From assembly GCA_000827205.1 (NCBI GenBank), contig KN832555.1:2468541-2532540 (forward strand): a stretch of DNA of 64,000 bases, read 5' to 3'. A program made the translations under genes and the position numbers. The notes under the pieces were generated by a model that saw only the letters and a program-made list of their open reading frames with translations, made no database searches and was not told where the DNA came from. Positions 12,257 through 24,121 of the stretch are shown piece by piece (position 1 is the stretch's first letter; every line of letters begins with the position of its first letter). This DNA is from Plicaturopsis crispa FD-325 SS-3. Taxonomy: Eukaryota > Basidiomycota > Agaricomycetes > Amylocorticiales > Amylocorticiaceae.

Positions 12257-13132
12257 TCACGCTACATTGATGCTCTGAGGAGTCCGACACGACCTGCTTA
12301 CACACGCTCTCCGCCGTCCTTTGCGATTCCCTGCGGCCGCACTTCCAGGTCTAGAAAACTTACCTCTTCTGATCTGCTCATCTACTCCAGGCAGAACAGC
12401 CCACCAATGTCCCCCTTCCCATCTCCAGTGAGTCACATCCACCGGAACTTGTGTGGGTGAAAAGGGTGGATGCGAACATAACGCGTTGAACGCGGAGTGG
12501 GTTGGCACGGTGAGCTGTCGCCCATATGCGGCGTTTTGGAGGGGCACCCAAGCGCCAGTCTCCCGTGGCTGATATGGGGCAGGTGTTATAAGGATTGTCG
12601 GTGTGGAGGGGTGGGTGGATGGAATAACAAGGGGGTCATTTTGAGATGCCGGGGCACAGGATGACCGTCGACGTCGTTTGCGACAAATATTGTCGGGCAG
12701 TGGTATTGGCTCATCACGCAGGGCGGCATCGAGATTCGGCAGAGGTGCAGGGACCTTCTCAGAGCACTGGAAACGCGGAAGATGAGCCACAATGCCTAGC
12801 AGATGCAAGGGAAAGACGTACATCGTCTGTCAAGTCTTCCTCCTGCGTCCCCTCTTCAAATGTTGGATCCATGTCAGCAAAAAGTGCTGTGAGGCTCTCG
12901 ACATCCTCTGTAAGGGTTGCATGTATATAGCTAGCAGCACGCCACCATGGAGTCATATCGGGAATCATGTGTCGGAGGTCGACAGACTAACAAGCAGCTG
13001 TCAGCGACGAGAAACGACGCAATGTAGACTAAAATGAGGGGGGCGTACAATAGTGTTTTCATCATCTGTTATAGAAAGGGTGAGCGGCGCCTCTGGGAGG
13101 TCAAGGAAACGCCTTGAAAGTCTCGCGAGCAT
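12257..13132 (-). CDS. uncharacterised conserved-looking protein (GAWVPLQNAAYG motif)
   Basis: This is a three-exon gene of unknown function. Introns at 12987-13048 and 12767-12821 give continuous reading: SITDDENTI then SVDLRHMIPDMTPWWRAASY, and EEDLTDD then CSEKVPAPLPNL. The first in-frame ATG is at 13132 (MLARLSRRFLDLPEAPLTL). The open frame extends further upstream without an ATG, so an extra 5' exon cannot be excluded. The C-terminal half has a distinctive, structured-looking segment: GAWVPLQNAAYGRQLTVPTH and then DVTHWRWEGGHWWAVLPG. The 3' end is uncertain: a strong GTAAGT donor after DEQIRR could remove the basic tail. I recognise no named family. Confidence 0.6.
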
Positions 13133-13778
13133 CAGTATGAGGGTTGCGCCAGTGATAGAGTGGGTATATTGGTGGTACAGCAATACAGGGCGACGAGAGA
13201 GAGCAGGAAGACTCGGAGGGGGACGGCAGGAAGCTGACGAGCCTGTGCATATGTAAATTTCTCTGCCTAGGCGGGGAGGCACCGGCTACCCCAGACCCGG
13301 AGACCGGTTTATGCGGGGTACCCCATATTAGGCGATTTCATTGCCCCATCGAGCCATATTGCGGGCCCCTGACGCTCTTGCAGCGCTGCCGCCCGACTCA
13401 TTCTGACAGAAACGCGTGTCGAAAAGGCAAGGGTCTCACTGGCAGGCCAATGAGTTAAAAATTAGACAAGACAGGTATCGAGCTTATTTAATGGTACTGT
13501 AGAATATGATAGATAAGTAGGGGGTTCAGAGAGGTCGGAACTTAAGGACCCGGCGCGCCCATCGTAGAGGAACCAACATAATTTGGAAAGGATAGTAAAC
13601 CTCGCGAGATCACGTCCGACGGCGGGCACCTCATCCAGAGAGTATGGTACCGGACTGAGACCTTTGGGTATAGCCTTTCAAGGCGTTGCAGGTCACGGAG
13701 CAGCTGTCTGCCGGACCTGTCCACGGGGAGGATCGCCAGAGGGATCTGCCAGTGCTGAGACGCGTAGGTGGGCGAAGA
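13133..13778. other. intergenic stretch
   Basis: It is mostly non-coding. It contains GC-rich sequence with a short palindrome (GGGGTACCCC at 13315-13324). Minus-strand open frames at 13542-13724 and 13631-13915 could be alternative 3' exons of the next gene, but no join is compelling. Confidence 0.4.
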
Positions 13779-14647
13779 TCATGATTTTCCAGTACCAATC
13801 CTTTCTTGAGAATTAAACTTGGATATGCGGATAGGACACTCGGGCTGTGGCTGGTGGACTGTCGAGGAAGGTGCACATTGTGCAATTGCACTTGGAGTGC
13901 CGCGGGGATTGTCACCCAGGGTGCAGCCGTTAGAGCTCGAGCCCGAGCCCGGAGGAAAGCCTTCGTATTCTTTCGGCCACTTAGCCCAAAGTTCTTCGTC
14001 TCGACGGCGAAGCTCGTTTAGAGCAGCATGCAGAAGTGAACGGTCTACTGTCCGGGTCTGTTCTTGGTTATGTCTGTTGGGAGTGGAGGGTGGATGTGTG
14101 GGCAATTTCTGTGTTATGGAGGGGGAGCCGATGCTCCTGGGAACGGCTAAGGGTGTAGCGGTCCGGGATACAGGAATCGTACGCCGGCGACGGAAAGACG
14201 GTGCTTCATGGTGCACAGCCGTATCAGCTGAGGCGGACACATCTCGAGTTGCCTTGTGTCCGTTCGTATCCTTTCTAGCGGTTCCAGGGGCGGCATACAT
14301 CAATCCCAGATCATCCAGCCCGGCGGGCATGAAGGGCGGTGAACGGACTGTCTGGTCCACATCCCATCGCTTCGACTGATGGGAAATAGCTCCAAGTACG
14401 GACGAAGGCAGAGTGTGGCTCAGACTTCTGCGTTCACCTAGATTATAAGAAAGAACATGTTCTCAAATTGGATTGTCAATCAAAAAATAGATGAATAGAG
14501 CGCACGGGAAGCAGGGGTGTGGTCGTGCTGAGGACGCTGAGCCGCTTTCTGGCGCCGCCGCGGTAGCGCGTCCGGACGAACGATAGCGGTGTCCGACCGA
14601 CGTCTAGCGGCAGGACTCAAATTTCGATTGACTGTAGCGCGGGGCAT
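13779..14647 (-). CDS. uncharacterised basic, Pro/Ser-rich protein
   Basis: I read two exons. The first starts at the ATG at 14647 (MPRATVNRNLSPAARRRSDT). A GTGCGC donor and a CTAG acceptor (near 14440) join to ERRSLSHTLPSSVLGAISHQ and on into a frame that stays open to 13779. The product is about 260 residues, Arg- and Pro-rich at the N-terminus. One helical segment stands out, DRSLLHAALNELRRRDEELW near residues 170-190, which may be a short coiled coil. No family is recognised. The minus-strand frame is preferred over the antisense frame because the join is clean. Start and 3' end are provisional. Confidence 0.45.
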
Positions 14648-14742
14648 GGATGGCTGTAAGTAATAAAACGATGGTTATGCTGGAGCTCACCTCACGAGGC
14701 TTTATCTGCCATACACTAGGCGGTATAACTGCTAGGTCGCCT

Positions 14743-15248
14743 TCAAAGGGCACAAAGCCGATTCATCTCCCGTCCACGGGCTTTCGAATCTGGACGCGCA
14801 AGACATTGTACGTCGAGAAACAATGAGATCTCCCGATTCTCGACCCGAGCGTAGTCCCTATTAGTATCGGGGACACCGTATTGCTGACAAGGATGTCTCC
14901 AGATTACAATGGCAGTCTCCAAACGAAGAAGTGGGCATGGCCGATGGAAAACAAAACTTGAGCCTTTGTTTTCTCTCGGCCTAGTTGTGTACATCAACTG
15001 AGCCGCCCATACGCCGCGACACAAAAGCGTCCTCCCATATCCTGTACAAAGGATTCCAATGGTTTAGTCACGATTGTTGATGCCAATGCCGCGGTTTGAC
15101 ACTTACTTTGAACATTGAGCCTTTCAATGAGCCGCAAGTCATGGTCATGTCCCTCAGGCAGTGAGCACTGAAAGTACTGAAAGGGACTCGGACGTCGTAA
15201 TACATGAACGTTGCGACTTGGCGAGGTCACGGTACGGCCGCGGCGCAT
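14743..15248 (-). CDS. hypothetical protein, two exons
   Basis: An ATG at 15248 opens MRRGRTVTSPSRNVHVLRRP. A GTAAGT donor near 15108 and a TACAG acceptor near 15047 join to YGRTLLCRGVWAAQLMYTTR, and the frame then stays open to the TGA at 14743. The only support is that splicing joins two open frames; composition is not clearly protein-like and no domain is seen. It may instead be the promoter and 5' UTR of the gene that begins at 14647. Confidence 0.25.
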
Positions 15249-15667
15249 GAGCTTGACGTCCGGGGCGCAAGGATATACGCACGCTACACCTCACAAGGTA
15301 AGTCAGCTACTATGTATGCAATGAAGCTCAGAAGTACCAGATCATTATAATGAGTTGAAGAGGCCGCCGGAAGAGTTATAACTGGCAGTATGTCGAAAGC
15401 CAAGTTCCAATACGATATTCTTATTGAAACTGTAAGATATGACGGCTGGACCAAATAAGTATTGATAACGACAGGCAGCGTGCTTGTTGTGTGCATACGA
15501 GGAAACTAAAAGCACAGATGGCGAGAAGACAAATGGGTGTCGGCGGTAGCGTGCAGTGCGGACAGAATCCACAGTTGCAACCGAAACATGACGAATGTAA
15601 CAGGGAGGTAGAATACCCTCCAACACGAATATCACATTGGGTGCCCTCCACCAAGTTGCTCGTTCAT
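15249..15667. other. intergenic stretch
   Basis: I see no supported gene, RNA or repeat here. Confidence 0.5.
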
Positions 15668-16584
15668 TCACTCTGCCACAACCAGTCCGCCCATTGCCCG
15701 TTGTACCTCCCTCATCGCATGGTCCGCGCCGCCATTCGCTTGCTGGCCGCCTGCACTCACTGCCCGCGGGCCAAGCCCTGGATGCCTAACCCCAAGAGCA
15801 GCGCCCACCATGCGCTTCCCAGGGTCTCCGATACGGGGTCCGCCTTGTGCAGACCCGGGCGCGTGCATGGAGGAGGCGACGATAGCAGGGTCCTGCGGCA
15901 GCGCCTGGCCGTCGCTTGCCACTGCCTCACCGAGGGACGAGCTAATGAGTGAATTGAGTGTTGGGTGGGAGGGTAGCGATGGTAGTGTCGGCGATGGCTC
16001 GCGTCCGTTGACAGGGGAGCTGATGCCGTTCGTGCGGAGGGCAAATTGTTCTGGGATGGTGCCGCTCAATGGGTTTCCGCCGTTGCGGTTGGCGTTCGAT
16101 GAGGACGCAGGTGGAGGGCGGGAGGGAAATACTGAGATGGAAGCGGAGCGCACGTTGTGGCCGCGCGAGGGGTTCGAGCTGTGTTGGCCACGAGCATTTA
16201 CAGTCTGGATGACAGTCTGCGCGTCGGGTCCGTCGTATGGCTTGATCACTGCCTGGGTGCCCGACGCCGTCATGATAGCGGGTGGCGAGGCGATCGCAGT
16301 CAAGTACGCGCGTTTGGCTGGAATCGGACCGGAGAAAGTGCACGCAGGTCAATAAGGCTGCACCATGTATGTCGTAATGAAAACATATACGCACCAACTG
16401 CTGCATCCTGGAAGACGATGAGGAGGCTCGTGTCATCACGCCACTTGATCTTGAACCCCCCATTCGCGTTCTCCCATTCAGAGAATGCGTTCTGTATATC
16501 CTTCGTCTTGAGCTCCTTGGCGAAGCCCGTAAGGGAGAGTATGCGCGTGACAGACGCGGACAGCCCTGAGAGCGATGCCGACAT
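15668..16584 (-). CDS. R3HCC1-like protein with RRM-type fold
   Basis: This is a two-exon gene. ATG at 16584 (MSASLSGLSASVTRILSL); the intron, about 16320-16400, joins FQDAAV to AKRAYLTAIASPPAI. The N-terminal 95 residues contain GFAKELKTKDIQNAFSEWEN, then GGFKIKWRDDTSLLIVFQDA and AKRAYL. That order matches the C-terminal RRM-like region of animal R3HCC1/R3HCC1L, where an acidic-aromatic beta strand (IKWVDD) precedes an Ala-rich helix. The rest is low-complexity Pro/Ser sequence ending in KRMVGAALGVRHPGLGPR. No R3H domain is seen. A role in RNA binding or helicase regulation is inference. It is divergent from the SIKE-like gene, with about 425 bp shared. Confidence 0.7.
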
Positions 16585-17008
16585 TGTGGACAGCGTTGAG
16601 CGTCAAATATGGGTGATCCGGGGGAGGTGGTATGTGTTGAAATGCGGGTGCAGAAACGGTTGCACCGAGGAGGTAGGGGTCGATATTTAAAGGTGGGATA
16701 AGAGTAAGCCTGGCAAAGTATGAGAGAAAAGCGAGTGATGGATTTAAGGCTGATTCTGAGAGTTGTTGTACAGCGGCAGGGAGGACTCGGACGTGGATAT
16801 GGCAGATGGAAAAAGTGAAAATCAGAGCAGATGGCAGGACAAGACAAGAGGAGGCAATGGCGACAGCAACGCGCCTAACGCCTAGGATTCACCGCGCGAC
16901 ATATTGGTTCCCACGGGTTCCTGCTGTTGTTCGCCGCTGCAAGGCTTGGTCTCTATTTTATCCAAGTACACGCTTGACATTGCTTGTGTTGCTGCTGCTA
17001 CGACCACC
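16585..17008. promoter_or_regulatory. shared divergent promoter region
   Basis: The 424 bp between two divergent ATGs (16584 minus, 17009 plus) must hold both core promoters. No specific element was identified. The plus-side context CGACCACCATGG is a strong start context. Confidence 0.45.
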
Positions 17009-18339
17009 ATGGACAACGACCTTATGCGCGTATGGCAGATGATACACGAGCTCAGCGAGCAGCTCGCACACAACCAGAAAATTACCAGCACTCTTCAGTC
17101 CCAAACTACCGCTCTCAAAGTACGTGTCCTTCTCTCGCCAGGATGACTCGCATGAACATATACGCGTACAGACACAAGCGGATAATAGTGCTACGGGGTT
17201 CGCGCTGCGGCGCGTAAACACGGACATATCCAAAGGTGCGTCTTGTGGGCAGAAGCTGTTAAGCGCGTACTGACCTCGGAACAGAATTCTTCGAGTCCGA
17301 GCTCGAGCGCATGAACGCTCAGGTCATAATCGAGAATCAAACGCTTTTGCATGAGAATAAACAGCTCAGTGTACTACTCAAGGAGTACGAGGGCACCATG
17401 GAAACTATCATGTCGAAATTCAGGAATCATGCAGTGCGCACACTTGGTTTATAAAAGCCGCCATACCTCTAATCGAACCAATTTTGATAGCTCGCCGCAC
17501 AACAACATGAGCTAACATTGACTCGACATTACGAGGCGCTACTACTTGCTCGTGAAACACATAGCTTGTCAGCCGATTTATCGCATACAACGGGGACATC
17601 TCTAGCTTTACAGCGCCTTTCGCAAAACTTACGGGGTTTACTCCGCACACTGGCAGGCGAGGACCCAGAAGGAGACGACGTGTACTTTCCGAGCCACCCG
17701 TCCGCGCGTCATATCTCTCCAGAGTCCGACCCGTCATCATCTCATTCAGATCCTTCGTTAAGCGATCCGTCTTTGTCCAATGACACCCCTCCCCGAACAA
17801 CATCACCCCCACTCTCTCCGGATCTCACTGCACTCCTTGACGCCGCTCATGTCTCCTCTGACTGGGCACTCGAACGCGAATCCGAGATTGCAAGACTTCA
17901 AGCCGAGAATGCCGAGCTTCGCTCCCTGTTAGGAATTGACGCTGCGTCTCAAGAGGCACGGGGACTAAGTGTTGGGCCGGAAGAGTTGAACCGGGTACTG
18001 CCACCAAGACGAATGCCATCGAATAACGGCAGAGGGTCGGGATGGGAGGGATACGCGCATGGGCAAGGACAGGGTATGATGCAAGGGCAGGTCGTGCAGG
18101 GAATGGGCATCGGCCAGGGTCAGGGTCAATTGCAGCGGCCCATGGAGCTGAATCCATCTATGCGCATGCAAGGTCCTGGACGGAGACCTGCAATGTTTGG
18201 CCCCAATCGAGGTGTCCCTCCAAGCGGCGGCGGGCATGGAAGAGGTAGTGCAGGTCCAGGCGGATTGTGGACCTCTTCCGCGGACCCCCCGTGGATGGTT
18301 GGATCAGCAGGAGGGTCGACGTTAGATTTGAGTCGGTGA
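17009..18339 (+). CDS. SIKE/FGFR1OP2-family protein (STRIPAK subunit homologue)
   Basis: There are four introns' worth of signals; exons read as 17009-17119, 17172-17235, 17285-17433 and 17491-18339. The protein starts [20 protein letters not shown] and is coiled coil through [27 protein letters not shown] and [16 protein letters not shown] second coiled-coil patch ([20 protein letters not shown]) follows a Ser/Pro linker, and a Gly/Gln/Met-rich tail ends in LDLSR. The pair of motifs LLKEYE-x4-IMSKFR and LQAEN-x2-LR-x-LLGI is diagnostic of SIKE/FGFR1OP2, small scaffolds of the striatin-phosphatase-kinase (STRIPAK) complex. In filamentous fungi that complex controls cell fusion and fruiting-body formation. 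Family call good; complex membership is inferred from the family. Confidence 0.85.
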
Positions 18340-18625
18340 TACAATTCTCAACACCCTTAGTTTTCTCCTTCCCGCTTATACATACCCTGCTCGACAACTG
18401 TTCAATCCGGAAGTCTCGATATCTATAATATACACATACACTTATGGTCGACACCTCCAAGTAAACGACTTCGTATACAATTATACATGTACACCTTTGT
18501 ATCCAGCCTACAGTACATGTGCTAATCCATTGGCATGGATGCCTGGAACAAGTAAGAGTGATTGTTCAAACGGATAAATCTACACCGATTCAGAGCCGAC
18601 GTTCGAGCCGGCTGTACGTCGGCAC

Positions 18626-21600
18626 CTAGAAGTACAAGCTCGCTGCAAAAACAACTGTGAAGCAAACATACTCAGTTCGGGCTACCACGAACCATAGAAA
18701 TTGAAGCTTACTATCTCTTTTGATTTTAATTTGCGACTCCTCCATCTTCTTGAAGAGGTCGGCATCGCCGATGACACGCGCTGCGTCTCGTACCTCCCTA
18801 CAAGTCTCATCCAAACGAGTTATCACTCGTACGATCGTGCCCTCTGCAACGTCTGTCAAGGATGTGATCTGTTCAAATGGCTAAGGGAGAAAAGCTCAAC
18901 GGGTCTGCTTGGGCGAACAGATGGGCAAAATCACTGACCATGCCCTTCGCCCACTCATAGACCACCTCGACCAGGCCGAATTTTAGGTTCGAGCGGAAAT
19001 CTTCGACGGGGACCTTGTGGAAATCCTGCACTCGGCCGACTCTGTCGCTGATTGCGATGATAGCGTCCCTGCCCTGCTCTAGCTTCGGTGGTATGGCCGG
19101 CTCAACATCAGTCTTCTCTTGAAAGACGAAGCACGACAAGAGTGCGACGACTTCTTCTGGCTCATAATTTGCTAGCGTGTTCTCGAGGATGAGCTCTGTG
19201 AGCACAAGCTCGTTCGCGGAATTGATCTGTGTTTGGCCGTTGATATAGCATGTTTAAATACCACGGAATACGACGTACCTCGCAAGCCACTCGACCTTTA
19301 AGAAGAACAGTCGAGTTTTCATCGATAAATTTCAGCTCTTTGAGAACTTCTATCCGTTGCTCATAGTCCGGAATGAGTTCCAAGTTCTGGTCCGAAATCG
19401 CGAGCTTCAGGTTGGCTACGTTTGCACGCAAGACCTTTTCGCCGTGTATAAGGGAGTACTGAAAGCGGATAGAGACCTGATTAGCAGAGTATAGAACTGC
19501 GTTGCAAAGGAACGCACATGATGGTCAAAGTCGCCGCAAAGTGTGCAAGCATGACCCTCAAGTCGTTTTGCTAGCGCATTCCGAGTGCGTAGAATCTCCT
19601 GGAAGTCCAACGATCGCATTTTGGACCAATCGACCTCCGGGATGGTCTCTGATGTAGCCCATTCTTTTGTCAAGTCGTTCAGAGACCCAATAGCTTCGCG
19701 CATATACGATATCCGGTGTTGCTGAACAATTCCGTCCACGTTAACCTAAAGTGGTTGTGAGCTAGTGCGCACAGCTGCATGTCTCCACATACTTTGACTG
19801 TCCGGTTTGTCACGAGGGAAATGCTGCTCAGTGGAACAGCCGTCAACTCATATATGCCGTCGTTTACCAGAAGTGAATGGGGAGACGGTGGCCAGCGGGG
19901 CGTTACAGCCTGGTCGTCGATTTCTTGGTATTTCTTGTCAACATCGTTGCATTGTGAAATGGAGCAAGATTACTACCTAAGTGTTTTGCTTTCGTTTCGG
20001 GGTCGACCAGCGCCAACACAAAGTATGTCCTACTCTTCTCAAGAACACCGGAGGCGGACGTTTGTATAGGCGCAGGTTTGAGGAAAACAGCAGCATTATT
20101 CGATCTGAAGTGCTGAGAAGGAACTATTAGAATGTACTCTTGTGTGTCCGATACAGACTTACGCCGTCTCGGAGAATTACAACTCTTCCAGGTGCGAACA
20201 ATTTTGAGCCCTGAGGATGTGCCGTCGCTTTTGATAACAACGCCTCATTGCACCTAGTAATCTCAGACGAGAGATCATAGAATCGTTCTATGTCCGGTAG
20301 GCAGACCTCGCAATCGAGCTTTGGTAATGTCGAAAGCACTTTCTCTCCCTAGTATACTGTTCAGAAAATAGAACAACATAGAGACTGCCTGATCACGTAC
20401 CTCCTCGACCTTCCTTTGTTGCTCCGGTAGTAAACGCTGCGACGCATTTTCAGAGAAACTACGTTTGATCATTTCCTCTACCCGCAGCGCTTCGACGCGA
20501 AGTAGATTGAGGATCATATTGTATGTCAACCGGAATTGCGATTGAAGTTTCGCAGGTACGCCGAGCATCATCGTCCGGAGAGTCGTTTCCTCGAAAAGGT
20601 TCATAGTCAATGCGTGTGCTAGAGAAATGACACTGGGATTACCTCTGGCAGGGAGTCGTTCGCAACAATAATGACCGTCCCGGTGGGATCGAGACCACGT
20701 CGACCGGCACGGCCTGCCATCTGGGTATATTCTCCGGGAAGAATATCACGGAAGCTCCTGCCGTCGTGTTTTCTTATACCGGAGAATACAACACATTTCG
20801 CAGGCATATTGACACCCTAGAGATAGCGTTGATTTTGCAAGAAGAGAGAGAGGCACAATTGACTAATCTTACCATAGCAAATGTCTCGGTGGCAAATAAG
20901 ATCTTCACCAATCCTCGAGCGAACAGAATCTCCACCACCTACGAGATCATCATAAATGAGAAACCAAAAACAGAGTCAGGAAGACGGCAAACCTCTTTGA
21001 CAATGGGCAGCAGGCCACCATGGTGAACGCCGATACCACGAGTGAGCAGGTCTCGCATCCGTCCAATTTGCGGAAGCTTCTTGTCTGAGCCTGAATTATT
21101 GGGAGTAAGAAGATGTAACTTCCAGCAGGTCAACTTGCACGATCCAACTCACCTTTGAGCCTAGAAAGCGCCTTTTCGATTGCGACATGCACCTCGCTCT
21201 TCTCCACCGACGTGCATAAATCAGCGTTCGTCAACGTCCCCGCATTCTCCTCACACTTTTTCTTCGAGAATGTGAAAACGACGACAGGCAAAAGAGCCTT
21301 CTTACGAAGATGGCCCAGGAGATGCACGTATAAGTTCTTGTCCACAGTAGTGTGAGCGTTGCGAGCCCCGCCTCCGCGAGATCCTCCTCTGGCAGGGCCG
21401 GAACCACGTTGACCACCACGAGGAGCAGCACCGCCGCGCTGACCCCCGCGCTGAGCAGCGGCTCCGCCACGGGCACCGACTCGCTGAACTGGTGGTAAGC
21501 CTGCCGCTTCGCGTTCTTTGTCCTGCTTGCGCCGTAAAGCTTCTCCTGCGTCCTTGTATCTATTTGGCCAGGTGAGAGACGCGTCGCTCGAAACGGGGTT

Positions 21601-23503
21601 GACCAGCGTACCCTTGCGTAACAAAATTTCTCCGAGCGTCGACAATCTTGTACGTCTCTCGTCCTGCGTACAGGTAGTGTTCGAGCGGCACAGGCCGCTG
21701 GGCGGTCGAGATAACATAGATGTCCTTCTTTTTCGTCCGCCTGGAAGTGTTCAGTTTGACACAATAAAATGATGGGAGTCTACTTACCCAACCCAGTTTG
21801 CAAACTCTTCTGTATTAGGGACAGTCGCCGACAACAAGATGATGTTGACATGGTCGGGCAACATGATAATGACCTCTTCCCAAACAACTCCTCTCTGAGT
21901 GTGAGAAATTAGCAGTATGTTTCGCTTCGCTGCGGCAGGTGCACACACCTCTGCATCGTTCACATAATGTACTTCGTCAAAGATTACGAATTCGACATCT
22001 CGTATCAAGTCCGCGCCCTTGTAGAGCATGCTACGAAGGATCTCGGTAGTCATTATGAGACAAGGAGCTTCCGGATTTATCTGTACGTCTCCAGTCAAAA
22101 TCCCAACCGAGGAAGACGAAAATGTTTGTTTGAAGTCCCGGAATTTTTGATTGGAAAGCGCCTTGATAGGAGACGTATATATAGCGCTGGTAGACAGGCT
22201 CAGTAACATATCAAACCAGCAGAGAGTCAAACTGACCGCGTCATATGTTTCTCTGCGAGAGCTATGGCATATTCTGCCACTACAGTCTTTCCGGCCGACG
22301 TGTGAGCGGCCACAAATACAGAGTCACCCATTTCTAGATGGTATACTGCTTCCTTCTGGAACGTATCCAGTTCGAAAGGATACTGCTCAACATGGTAAGT
22401 CGTATGGCCTCCGATAGAAGATGAAAACAAGCTAACTTTGTGCGCCATTTCTGGTACCAATTCGTAGAAATTGGTCATGGGCTTGTTTATATCTACAACG
22501 TGTGCCCAATCGCGCTTTTGAATATTTGCACGTCGAGGTCGCTTTTGCGTAGATGCGGCGACCGGATTCAAATGCGCGCGCTGATCAAAAAGTATAGTGA
22601 ATAGCTGAGAACGCGAAACTGAGGATTTTCTGACCGTTGTCGGTAGCAAGTCGTCGATTTCCGAAACCTTCCCGGTAAATGGATTTGAAGTCTCAGGATC
22701 ATCGTACGTTGTAGATGGCGATTCACCCTGGATGTTGGTCAGATCTACCTACATAGAATATGGCAGGTACATAGATACCGTTTGGTTGTTCAAAGCTGAC
22801 CGGCCAGCTGTAATGCTATCCAGTTCCGCCAGAACATCGTCGTCGTCTACCTCTTCGCCCGGTAGACGTAGTCCTCGGTGAAATCCAGGTGGAATAGTCC
22901 TTAGTCCTTTCGAGTCATTTGTTACGTCGACGCCATCCGGGTTTGAAATAACTACGTCGTCGAGTCCTCCAGGCCAAAATGGTACATAGCCAGATTTCCC
23001 TCGGACGAAACTCTTACTCGGACCTGGGGCACGGTCTAGAGATGTCGACGTGAGGCCGGTCGATACGTGCGAATTGGGCACCTAAAGTCACTATCTTAAG
23101 CGCAGTGTCTTCATGCACAGATTCTAGTAAAACTCACTTCGGCGTAACCAGTGACGCGACCATCTAACCCAGTGCGCACAAACGACAGGCTGGTCGGAGG
23201 GGGCGCGGGCGTGGACGACAGCAAGGCGGGCACAGATAGTTTGTGGTCCCAGTGTCTGATATCACCAGCATGTCAAGCAGACGGCGCCCTTACATGCCAA
23301 TAAATTGCCTACATCTGGTAAGTAGACAGCCAGTGGTCCGGTAGCTGTTGACTTGGAAGCAGGAGTTTCTGCTCTATCTCTGCATGTATTTTTTCGCGAG
23401 AAGGGAGGCCTTCAAGACCCAATATCTCGAGATATTTTTGAGCATTCTCTGGAACTGGGTTCAAGATCTCCTGGACCGTTTCGTGTTTTGCAGAGGTATC
23501 CAT
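18626..23503 (-). CDS. SKI2: Ski2-type DExH RNA helicase
   Basis: This is the helicase of the Ski complex, which feeds mRNA 3'-to-5' into the cytoplasmic exosome. The ATG at 23503 ([15 protein letters not shown]) precedes the Ski2 N-terminal signature [14 protein letters not shown]. Motifs in order: [14 protein letters not shown] (motif I, near 22300), [11 protein letters not shown] (DEVH box, near 21985), [17 protein letters not shown] (motif III, near 21800), and a Gly/Arg-rich linker near 21370-21480. [18 protein letters not shown] (near 21270) and [19 protein letters not shown] (motif VI, near 20700) follow. The end is IKIKRD joined over an intron to IVFAASLYF and a TAG at 18626, the usual Ski2 terminus. 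There are many short introns. It converges with the SIKE-like gene (286 bp apart). Very confident. Confidence 0.95.
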
Positions 23504-24121
23504 GTACAAGAGCTGAGAGCGCTATGAAGAGCGAAGATGCGAGCGCGACCTTGCGCCACAGCCGCGCTGCCGTCGCAAGCCGTCGCGTCCGATTCCCCAC
23601 GTGCGATCCATCCTTGCTCTGTCCCTCTACATACACCTCAGCGATTTACAGCAATGTTGTTATTCACAAATGCTAAGTCCTTTCCCTAACTTTTCCAGTT
23701 GGCCGACATATTGACTGCAGTCGCGCTATGGTACATATCCGACTCAAGGACTCATGACGAACACTGGCCTCCCGTCGTGGATCTGAATTCGTGGTTTGTA
23801 CGTCGACCACTTGCCTTTGGTTTGCGCTATGTTGCATCAGTCCAAGCAATGACGCGCGCCTGTCGAAAGGCGACAACCAGAATGCGCGTATTTAATTCAC
23901 ATAGCAGGCAGAACATCGGACACCGTGTATTCCTCGTACGCTTCAACACCGCGTTCGAGGGTCGCGGCCCTTGCGAATCGATTGCACTAAGCAGAGAAAA
24001 CCCTGTCCTCGGTGAGCTACGCGGGAATGACTCGGTGGATGCTACACTCACCTAATCAGATATCTAGCAGCACAGGCGACAAGAAAAGCGGAGGCTTCAG
24101 GGCTCTTCAACTCGACAAGAG
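23504..24121. other. intergenic: Ski2 promoter side
   Basis: No gene is supported. Plus-strand and minus-strand open frames over 23699-24055 overlap each other and show no splice or domain support. Confidence 0.5.

Noticed and set aside
13819-14379. 186-codon plus-strand ORF
   Set aside because: Antisense to the minus-strand gene at 13779-14647; GC-rich composition keeps the opposite frame open.
15810-16355. 181-codon plus-strand ORF
   Set aside because: Antisense shadow of the Pro/Ser-rich tail of the R3HCC1-like gene.
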